6,029 nucleotides of DNA from Kiritimatiellia bacterium. GTDB taxonomy: Bacteria; Verrucomicrobiota; Kiritimatiellia; RFP12; UBA1067. Below the pieces are notes generated by a model. The model was not told the DNA's origin. It saw only the letters and a program-made list of their open reading frames with translations, and searched no databases. Location: the NCBI GenBank assembly GCA_017965685.1, contig JAGCPM010000069.1:1-6029 (forward strand). The letters run 5' to 3'. The position numbers were made by a program, and so were the translations under genes. Of the stretch, positions 1 through 5,301 are shown piece by piece; position 1 is the first letter of the stretch, and every line of letters begins with the position of its first letter.

Positions 1-48
1 GACGCAGTGCGCGCACTCTACCGCAACGATCTTCTGGAGGAGATTTGA
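1..48 (+). CDS. 3' end of an unidentified gene (last 15 codons)
   Basis: Frame 1 is open from the first base and ends at TGA 46-48, giving the C-terminal residues DAVRALYRNDLLEEI. The peptide looks like an amphipathic helix but is too short to identify. The stop lies 2 bases before the ATG of the exonuclease gene, and the Shine-Dalgarno sequence of that gene lies inside these last codons. This makes the frame likely to be a real upstream partner in the same transcript. It could also be a chance open frame, since only 15 codons are visible. Confidence 0.55.
   Translation, partial: DAVRALYRNDLLEEI
36..42 (+). promoter_or_regulatory. Ribosome binding site fixing the exonuclease start at ATG 51
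   Basis: GGAGGAG at 36-42 lies 8 bases before ATG 51, which is ideal spacing. The alternative starts fit worse: TTG 45 is too close, and ATG 60 is 17 bases away. This favours translation from 51. Confidence 0.75.
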
Positions 49-50
49 CG

Positions 51-830
51 ATGCTTTCGATGAAAAGGCCGCTGGTCGTTTTCGATCTCGAGACGACAGG
101 GATTCTGCCGCGCAAGGACCGCATAGTGGAACTTGCCGCGATAAGGGTTATGCCGGACGGGAGCGAAACATCGAAGTGCTGGCTGTTGAATCCGGAGATT
201 CACATTCCGGAGGAGACTTCGGCCATCCACGGAATTACGGACGAGATCGTCAAGGACTGCCCGACGTTCAAAGAGAAGGCCGCCGAGATATTCGATTTCT
301 TCCGCGACGCCGATCTTGCCGGATTCAACTCCGACCACTTCGATATTCCCTGTCTTGAGGCGGAGTTCGAGCGCGCCGGGATGTCGTTCGCTGCAAGTTC
401 GCGCAAGCATGTTGACGTGCAGAAGATATACCACAAGATGTTTCCGCGCAATCTCTCGGCTGCGGTCAGGGAATACCTTGGCCGGGATCACAAGGGCGCG
501 CACGGAGCGGAAGCGGACACAAGGGCCACGCTGGAGGTTCTCAAGGCCCAGCTGGAGCGGCATGGGGAAGTCCTGCCGAAGAGCGTTGACGAAATGGACG
601 CGCTCCTCAATCCGCGCGATCCAATGAACGCGGACCGCAATGGAATGCTCCGCTGGCGCGACGGAGAGCTCACGATCAACTTCGGCAAGAAGAAGGGCGA
701 AAGGGTGAAAGATCTGCTCCTGAACGAGCCCAACTACCTTAGATGGATAGTCCGGGGCGATTTCGACGCCGAAACAAGGATGATAATAAAGGATCTTCTC
801 GAACACGGACGCTTGCCACCGGCGCCCTGA
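51..830 (+). CDS. DEDDh-family 3'-5' exonuclease with ExoX-like C-terminal domain
   Basis: The 259-residue product is a cytosolic metal-dependent 3'-5' exonuclease of the DnaQ/RNase T superfamily. All three Exo motifs are visible. Motif I is FDLETTG (Asp12, Glu14). Motif II is GFNSDHFDIP (Asp98). Motif III is HGAEAD (His151, Asp156), the DEDDh form. The AIHGIT segment near residue 60 is also typical. After a linker at about residues 175-200 comes a second module (about 200-250) with INFGKKKGE and NYLRWIV, resembling the small C-terminal domain of exodeoxyribonuclease X-type proteins. The combination suggests a stand-alone nuclease in DNA repair or end processing rather than the polymerase III proofreading subunit, which lacks this module. 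ATG 51 is chosen because of GGAGGAG at 36-42. The gene follows the preceding stop by 2 bases. The exact substrate cannot be read from sequence, so no symbol is given. Confidence 0.9.
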   Translation: MLSMKRPLVVFDLETTGILPRKDRIVELAAIRVMPDGSETSKCWLLNPEIHIPEETSAIHGITDEIVKDCPTFKEKAAEIFDFFRDADLAGFNSDHFDIPCLEAEFERAGMSFAASSRKHVDVQKIYHKMFPRNLSAAVREYLGRDHKGAHGAEADTRATLEVLKAQLERHGEVLPKSVDEMDALLNPRDPMNADRNGMLRWRDGELTINFGKKKGERVKDLLLNEPNYLRWIVRGDFDAETRMIIKDLLEHGRLPPAP

Positions 831-842
831 ATGTGGTATAAT
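813..842 (+). promoter_or_regulatory. Strong sigma70-type extended -10 promoter for the envelope/cofactor operon
   Basis: TTGCCA at 813-818 matches the -35 consensus at 5 of 6 positions. After an 18-base spacer, TATAAT at 837-842 is a perfect -10, preceded by TG at 834-835 in the extended -10 position. The predicted transcription start is about 848-851. The element sits across the last codons and stop of the exonuclease gene, and is the only near-consensus promoter I noticed in the window. It therefore probably starts a separate transcript beginning with the BamD-like gene. This is read from consensus only; no transcript data are available. Confidence 0.7.
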
Positions 843-848
843 ATGCAT

Positions 849-1874
849 ATGCGAAACTACAGACTTCTTGTCGCGGCGACGCTCTTTCTCGCCATTCTGT
901 GCGGTGCGCCGGCCGATTCGATGCCGACATCGCGCACCCGCTACGCGACTGACGCCTATCCAGGGTTCGATCGCGAAGAGAATATCGTGCTTCCCGGAAA
1001 GAAGGAGCCCCGCTGGTTCCATTTCTGGAACGGTCCAAAATATGACACTCCGGAGGAGGAGTTCGCCTATGCCGAAAGCTGCCGCGCGGACGGATGGTGG
1101 CGGGCGGCGCGCAGGGCGTATGATGCGCTGGTCCGCGAGTGGCCAACTTCACCCGAAGCGCCAAAGGCGCAGCTCGCGCTCGCCGACTTGTACCTGGGGC
1201 ACTACCAGGAATACGAGAACGCCTTCGAGGAGTACAGGTATCTTCTGGACTACTACTCGTCCGCGTGCGACTACGACGCCATCGCGCGCCGCCTGTACGA
1301 GGTCGCCAAGATGATGCGGGAGGAGGGAAAGACGATAATCTTCTTCCGCTTCGCGAACACGGTCGACGTCCGCCGTGCATTCGAGGCCGTGGTGTTTCGC
1401 GCGCCCGGCGCAAGCTACGCGCCGGAGGCCATGCTGACCGTGGCAGAGCTCAGGGAGGAAGACGGCGAGTACGAGAAAGCGGTTACCGTGTACGAGAACC
1501 TCCGCAATCTCCACGCCGGCACGAGCGAAGCGGACGACGCCCTGTACCGGGAGGGGAAGGCCAGAATGATAGTCCTGAGGGAGCACGAATACAACCGCCA
1601 ACGCTGCCAGGACACGATAGACTATCTCAAGATGGCGATGGGCGGGAACGTCGGCGGCCAGGCGCGCCGCGACGAGATGAAGGCGTGGCTCGACGAGGCG
1701 CAGGCCCTTGTCGAAGAAGAAGCTTTCGCCGCGGCAAAATTCTACGATTCCCGCACCCGCACGAAGCGCAGCGCGATAAACGCGTATGAAAGATTTCTCA
1801 AGGAATACCCGGCGAGCGTACATGCGAACGAGGCTCTTTCGCGGCTCGCGGAACTCAAGTCGGAGGAAAAATGA
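849..1874 (+). CDS. bamD: BamD-like outer membrane assembly TPR protein (YfiO family)
   Basis: BamD proteins are periplasmic-facing TPR components of the BAM complex that inserts beta-barrel proteins into the outer membrane. Numbering from ATG 831 (347 residues), a signal peptide begins at Met7 (MRNYR, then hydrophobic LLVAATLFLAILC, then the GAPA/DS cleavage site). From about residue 75 follow tandem helical repeats with BamD-like phrases: YDALVREWPTSPEAPKAQ, AFEEYRYLL, and a C-terminal INAYERFLKEYP ending in ANEALSRLAEL. RRAFEAVVFRAPGASYAPEA near 181-200 is also typical. Two points are odd. It is about 340 residues, against roughly 245 for E. coli BamD, and it lacks a proper lipobox (the residue before Cys24 is Leu), so lipidation is doubtful. 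In-frame ATGs at 831, 843 and 849 all lack a Shine-Dalgarno. I chose 849 because it begins the cleanest signal peptide and coincides with the predicted transcript start. It could instead be another periplasmic TPR protein. Confidence 0.65.
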   Translation: MRNYRLLVAATLFLAILCGAPADSMPTSRTRYATDAYPGFDREENIVLPGKKEPRWFHFWNGPKYDTPEEEFAYAESCRADGWWRAARRAYDALVREWPTSPEAPKAQLALADLYLGHYQEYENAFEEYRYLLDYYSSACDYDAIARRLYEVAKMMREEGKTIIFFRFANTVDVRRAFEAVVFRAPGASYAPEAMLTVAELREEDGEYEKAVTVYENLRNLHAGTSEADDALYREGKARMIVLREHEYNRQRCQDTIDYLKMAMGGNVGGQARRDEMKAWLDEAQALVEEEAFAAAKFYDSRTRTKRSAINAYERFLKEYPASVHANEALSRLAELKSEEK

Positions 1875-2431
1875 ACAAGCTGAAACTGGTATCGCTGCCC
1901 GTTCTCGCCATCCTGGCCGGATGCGCCGCGTATTCATGGCGGCCGACGGTTCCCGCCGGACTCAGGACCGTAGCGGTGCCGACAATGCGCAACGAGAGCG
2001 ACGTGACCGAACTCGGCAATCTGGCGACGCGCGAGATTCTGCGCGAATTCCAGCGGGAGGGCACGATGAAGATAGCGTCCGTCGGAGACGCGGCAATCGA
2101 AATCCAGGGCATAGCGCTGTCCGCACAGGCTGGAGTCTCGTCGTATTCCCGCAGCACAAGCTGGCGGAACCTTGAATACACCTTCGACGGAGAGTTCGAG
2201 ATAAGCGTTGTAGACAAGCGCAACGGGAAGGTCCTGATCGAGGCCAAGAGATACAAGGCGCACACCACGTTCCTTTCATCGACCGACATCCTCACCGCGA
2301 AGCGAGATGCCGCCGGACGTCTGGCGGAAGACCTTGCTCGCCAGGTGGTTGACGACGTGCTTTCCTACCCGTATGACATCGAGAGCGCCGACGACCTTCC
2401 GTCCGATGGCGCCGAGGAGGCTCTGCAATGA
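1871..2431 (+). CDS. lptE: LptE-like LPS-assembly lipoprotein
   Basis: This is a 186-residue outer-membrane lipoprotein. The N-terminus MNKLK is followed by a hydrophobic stretch and a perfect lipobox LAGC, with Cys18 as the lipidated residue. The mature part begins AAYSWRPTVPAGLRTVAVP and continues with NESD, the familiar LptE-family opening (a tyrosine-containing stretch, then a strand with VAVP and a following N-E/R-[ST] turn). LREFQREGT, a central beta-rich part (about 70-125) and a C-terminal helix with LAEDLARQVVDDVLS complete the alpha/beta fold. LptE plugs the LptD barrel that delivers LPS to the outer leaflet. The start overlaps the preceding stop (ATGA at 1871-1874), and GGAGG at 1862-1866 serves as its ribosome site. 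Adjacency to a BamD-like gene fits, since LptD is itself a BAM client. The family call rests on motif pattern, and divergent LptE proteins are hard to prove by eye. Confidence 0.75.
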   Translation: MNKLKLVSLPVLAILAGCAAYSWRPTVPAGLRTVAVPTMRNESDVTELGNLATREILREFQREGTMKIASVGDAAIEIQGIALSAQAGVSSYSRSTSWRNLEYTFDGEFEISVVDKRNGKVLIEAKRYKAHTTFLSSTDILTAKRDAAGRLAEDLARQVVDDVLSYPYDIESADDLPSDGAEEALQ

Positions 2432-2736
2432 ACGAAGTACACGCTGTAATCGAACTCAGAATCACCCCGCAGCGCGAATGCGGATTCGGTAAGATAGCCG
2501 AAAAGGTTGCGAAATACGAACAGGTTGAGGCGTGCTTCCTGATGTCTGGCGGTTACGACCTTCTCGTGTTCGTGAAGGGACGCGATCTGCAGGACGTGGC
2601 GCAGTTCGTGGCGCAGGACCTATCGACGATCGACGGGGTTCTTTCCACCGCCACCCATTTCATGCTCAAGACCTACAAAGCCGGCGGGGTGTTCGAAAAC
2701 GCCGGCGGCGACGACCGTCTTGCGGTCACGCCCTGA
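2428..2736 (+). CDS. Stand-alone Lrp/AsnC ligand-binding (RAM) domain protein
   Basis: The 102-residue product corresponds to the C-terminal effector-binding domain of Lrp/AsnC regulators without any helix-turn-helix. Residues about 4-82 show the beta-alpha-beta-beta-alpha-beta order: HAVIELRITP, a helix around FGKIAEKVAKY, VEACFLMSGGYDLLVFVKG (the V-x-x-C/A-x-x-x-S/T-G-x-x-D-[YLF] signature), a helix LQDVAQFVAQDL, and VLSTATHFMLKTYK. The last 20 residues (GGVFENAGGDDRLAVTP) look disordered. Such domains form dimers or larger rings and bind small molecules, often amino acids. Without a DNA-binding part it may act by mixing with full-length Lrp proteins or as a metabolite sensor. It overlaps lptE by ATGA, with GAGGAGG at 2414-2420 as ribosome site. 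The domain call is firm; the role here is unknown. Confidence 0.85.
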   Translation: MNEVHAVIELRITPQRECGFGKIAEKVAKYEQVEACFLMSGGYDLLVFVKGRDLQDVAQFVAQDLSTIDGVLSTATHFMLKTYKAGGVFENAGGDDRLAVTP

Positions 2737-2756
2737 ACTGAGGAAAGGAGAAAGAC

Positions 2757-4142
2757 ATGGCCGTCGATCTTGCGCAAAAGGCGCAGAATTTCACAAACCG
2801 GGGCAGGCAGGCCCTGGAATCGGGCCGCTACGAGCTCGCTGTTGACATGCTGATGGAGGCGGTCAACGCCGCTCCCGACGCCCTGGAGACGCGCAAGCTC
2901 CTGAGGGCCGCGCAGATAGCGAACTTCCGCAAGAACGGCAAGGCCGGTTTCGGCGCGAAGATGGGCTACATGCTCGCGAGGCAGAAGATAATGGCGCTCG
3001 TCAAAAAAGGTCAGGGCCTGGAAGCGATGGCCGAGGCAGAAAAGCTTCTTTCGCAAAATCCGCTCGATCCGGACAACATCGAAGCGGCGGTAAAGGCGGC
3101 CGAGGCCGCGGGCAAGACGGACCACGCCGCGATAACCGTCGAAGCGGCCTACGAGTGCTCGAACAAGGATCCGGCCCTGCTAGAGCGCGTGGCGACCTAC
3201 TACCAGATGGCGAAGAACTGGGCGAAGGCCCGCGACGCCTACCGCAAGCTCAGCGAGATCAAGCCGGGCGACCAGCGCGTCATGCAGCTTCTGAAGAATA
3301 CCGAGGCCCAGGCCACGATGAACGCCGGATGGGAGCAGACGGCAGGCAAGAAGGGCGGCTTCCAGAATCTCATAGCGAACAAGGAGCAGGCGAAGAAACT
3401 CGACCAGGCGAACAAGGCCGTAATCACTGGCGAAGACGCCGATGCCCTCATCGCCGAGAAACTCGCGCAGATCGAGAAAGAGCCGAAGAACATGAACGCC
3501 CGCCGCGCGCTCGCCCGCATCTACATGCAGAACAAGCGTTTCGAGGAGGCGGTAGGGTGCCTGCAGCAGGCAATCGAGGCGGCCGGCGCGATGGACCCAG
3601 AACTCGACCGCATGCTTTCGCAGGCCACTGTGCAGTACTACGACCAGCAGATCGAACTCTACAGGCAGGCCGGACAGGAAGCCGAGGCCGAAGAGATGGA
3701 GCAGGCGAAGAACCAGTTCGTGTTCGACGACCTCGCCTCGCGCGTCGAACGCTATCCGAACGACCTCCACCTCAGGTATGAGCTTGGCATCCAGTACTAC
3801 ACCTACGGTTACTACGACGAGGCTCTGGAACACCTCCAGCTCGCGCAGAAGTCACCGAAGGACAGGCTGTGGGCCCTATACTATCTGGCTATGTGCTTCC
3901 TCGCCAAGGAGCAGATCGATATGGGCGTGATGCAGCTCGAAACGGCGCGCGACCAGATACCGACTATGGACGAGCTGAAGAAAAAGGTCGTATACCAGCT
4001 CGGTATATGCGCCGAGGCTCAGGGTGATCTGGAGAAAGCGTACCAGTACTACAAGGACGTCTATTCGGCCGATGTCGGATTCGAGGATCTTTCGGAGCGG
4101 ATGCTTGCGGTGTCGCAGGCTCTAAAAGCCCAAAAACAGTAA
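2757..4142 (+). CDS. Cytosolic tetratricopeptide-repeat protein, function unknown
   Basis: This 461-residue protein has no signal peptide or membrane segment, so it is probably cytosolic. TPR-like helix pairs can be placed at about residues 8-41 (ALESGRYELAVDMLMEAV...P), 71-104, 108-139, 140-173 (YYQMAKNWAKARDAYRKLSEIKP), 246-279 (ALARIYMQNKRFEEAVGCLQQAI), 337-370 (YELGIQYYTYGYYDEALEHL), 371-404 and 409-442 (QLGICAEAQGDLEKAYQYY). A charged, Ala/Lys/Gln-rich linker of about 180-245 residues divides the repeats into two groups; another helical segment (290-335) may be coiled. TPR arrays are protein-binding scaffolds, and no catalytic motif is visible. The ribosome site AGGAAAGGAG at 2741-2750 lies 6 bases before ATG 2757 and is the strongest in the operon, hinting at high expression. 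The gene is followed after 15 bases by a small membrane protein that could anchor it. Confidence 0.85.
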   Translation: MAVDLAQKAQNFTNRGRQALESGRYELAVDMLMEAVNAAPDALETRKLLRAAQIANFRKNGKAGFGAKMGYMLARQKIMALVKKGQGLEAMAEAEKLLSQNPLDPDNIEAAVKAAEAAGKTDHAAITVEAAYECSNKDPALLERVATYYQMAKNWAKARDAYRKLSEIKPGDQRVMQLLKNTEAQATMNAGWEQTAGKKGGFQNLIANKEQAKKLDQANKAVITGEDADALIAEKLAQIEKEPKNMNARRALARIYMQNKRFEEAVGCLQQAIEAAGAMDPELDRMLSQATVQYYDQQIELYRQAGQEAEAEEMEQAKNQFVFDDLASRVERYPNDLHLRYELGIQYYTYGYYDEALEHLQLAQKSPKDRLWALYYLAMCFLAKEQIDMGVMQLETARDQIPTMDELKKKVVYQLGICAEAQGDLEKAYQYYKDVYSADVGFEDLSERMLAVSQALKAQKQ

Positions 4143-4157
4143 CGGAGGAAAGCGAAA

Positions 4158-4406
4158 ATGAAAATCAAGAAACCACTTCCTTCTGGCGGAGCCAAGCCCG
4201 GTCCGGCGGCGCCGGCGACCGGCGGCGCCACGATATCCGACAGATTCAAGCTCGAGCCTGTCGCAACGGAAAAGAAGTCCGGCGGCGGAACCATCGGCAA
4301 GACTTCCGCGATAATCGGACTTGTCGGCGGAGTTCTGGCTCTGGCCGTGGCTGGAATGCTGGTATTCACTCTATACAAGCATTGGGAAGCCCTGATGCCG
4401 GCATGA
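4158..4406 (+). CDS. Small single-span membrane protein, function unknown
   Basis: The 82-residue product has a flexible Gly/Pro/Ala/Lys-rich N-terminal half (about residues 1-48) and one strongly hydrophobic segment at about 50-73, which includes AIIGLVGGVLALAVAGMLVF, followed by a short tail KHWEALMPA. Lysines at 40, 41 and 48 just before the span suggest the N-terminal half is cytosolic. The span contains GLVGG, a GxxxG helix-packing motif. ATG 4158 follows GGAGG at 4143-4147 and is 15 bases after the TPR gene stop, and codon use matches the neighbours, so it looks like a genuine gene. I do not recognise a family. Its position suggests it is a membrane partner of the TPR protein, an inference from context only. 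Confidence 0.75.
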   Translation: MKIKKPLPSGGAKPGPAAPATGGATISDRFKLEPVATEKKSGGGTIGKTSAIIGLVGGVLALAVAGMLVFTLYKHWEALMPA

Positions 4407-4410
4407 CAAG

Positions 4411-5301
4411 ATGAAAGACGTAATGCTTTCATCGCGGGCTAAGGCAGCCGTGCGCTTGGCCCTCGACGAGGATCTCGGCGACGCCCTGTCCGTTTCCGCG
4501 AAACGCTGGCTCGATGCGACCAGCGAGGCACTTGTAGATCCGGACGCGGTCGCCACCGGCGAGATATATCCCAAAGGTGACGGTTGTGTCGTCTCAGGCG
4601 CGACCGTGGCCCGCGCTGTAATGCGCGCCGTAGATTCCAAGATCAAGGTGTCCATACTGAAAAAGGACGGCGAGACGGCGAAGAAGGGCGAAGCGATACT
4701 GACCTTCCGCGGCAAGGCCCGCAGCATTCTCGCTGCCGAGAGGACCGCCCTCAATTTTATGCAGAGGATGTGCGCCACGGCAACGCTCGCCCGCAGATTC
4801 GTGGACGCCACGAAGAAAAACGGCACCCTCATACTCGATACGCGCAAGACCACTCCCGGTCTAAGGGTGTTCGAGAAGTACGCCGTCCTCTGCGGCGGCG
4901 GCACGAACCACCGGTTCGGAATGTACGACCGCGTGCTTATGAAGGACAACCATCGCAGACTCTGGAAGGGCGGCGACGGCTCAAGGCTGGACGAGGCTGT
5001 TCTTGCGGCCCGCAAGGCTTTTCCGAGGCTCGCAGTGGAAGTCGAGGTGGAGAGCCTTGAAGAGTGCAAAAGCGCCCTCAAGGCGAAGCCGGAGTGGATA
5101 AAGCTGGACAACATGTCCATCTCCGACATGAAAAAATGCGTGAAACTCTGCAAGGGCATCTCTAAGACCGAGGCATCGGGCGGAATAACGCTCGACCGCG
5201 CGAAGGAGGTCGCCGCAACGGGTGTCACTGCCATTTCGCTCGGATGTCTCACACACAGCGCGGGCAGCGTAGACCTGAGCCTGGAGTGGAGAGCGGTGTG
5301 A
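4411..5301 (+). CDS. nadC: Nicotinate-nucleotide pyrophosphorylase (quinolinate phosphoribosyltransferase)
   Basis: NadC makes nicotinate mononucleotide, CO2 and pyrophosphate from quinolinate and PRPP, the step where de novo NAD synthesis joins the common pathway. The 296-residue length is usual. Visible hallmarks are EDLG (20-23), AERTALNFMQRMCATAT from 109 (Arg111), LDTRKTTPGLR from 142 (Arg145, Lys146), GGGTNHRFGMYDRVLMKDNH from 162 (His167, Arg168, Lys178), VEVEVESLEE (209-218), LDNMS (232-236), and EASGGIT followed by ISLGCLTHSAGSVDLSLE. All residues expected to bind quinolinate or PRPP appear to be present. Odd: between EDLG and the DATS stretch (35-38), which probably replaces the usual GD-x-TS motif, there are 11 residues, more than in typical relatives. 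ATG 4411 begins 4 bases after the preceding stop and has no clear Shine-Dalgarno, so translation is probably coupled; Met5 (4423) is a possible alternative start. Confidence 0.96.
   Translation: MKDVMLSSRAKAAVRLALDEDLGDALSVSAKRWLDATSEALVDPDAVATGEIYPKGDGCVVSGATVARAVMRAVDSKIKVSILKKDGETAKKGEAILTFRGKARSILAAERTALNFMQRMCATATLARRFVDATKKNGTLILDTRKTTPGLRVFEKYAVLCGGGTNHRFGMYDRVLMKDNHRRLWKGGDGSRLDEAVLAARKAFPRLAVEVEVESLEECKSALKAKPEWIKLDNMSISDMKKCVKLCKGISKTEASGGITLDRAKEVAATGVTAISLGCLTHSAGSVDLSLEWRAV
5288..5293 (+). promoter_or_regulatory. Ribosome binding site supporting the GTG start of coaX
   Basis: GGAGAG at 5288-5293 lies 4 bases before GTG 5298, with a second GGAG at 5283-5286. No in-frame ATG exists upstream of the DVGNT motif, so the GTG overlapping the nadC stop (GTGA, 5298-5301) is the only start that keeps the conserved N-terminus. 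Confidence 0.7.

Noticed and set aside
45..50. TTG at 45 as the exonuclease start
   Set aside because: It is too close to the GGAGGAG at 36-42 and overlaps the preceding stop. ATG 51 has better spacing and a better start codon, and nothing conserved would be lost.
841..850. Perfect 10-base palindrome ATATGCATAT next to the -10 box
   Set aside because: It could be an operator, but it is formed by the end of TATAAT and two adjacent ATG codons, is short, and has no second copy nearby.
18..1022. Long open frame on the minus strand (334 codons)
   Set aside because: It runs antisense to the exonuclease gene, whose catalytic motifs are unmistakable. The translation is rich in Arg/His/Leu with no recognisable domain, as expected for an antisense shadow in GC-rich coding DNA.
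4210..4224. GC-rich hairpin (6-bp stem, 3-base loop) that might be a terminator or attenuator
   Set aside because: It lies inside the small membrane protein gene in codons for Gly, Pro and Ala, with no following T-run. It is best explained by GC-rich low-complexity coding sequence.
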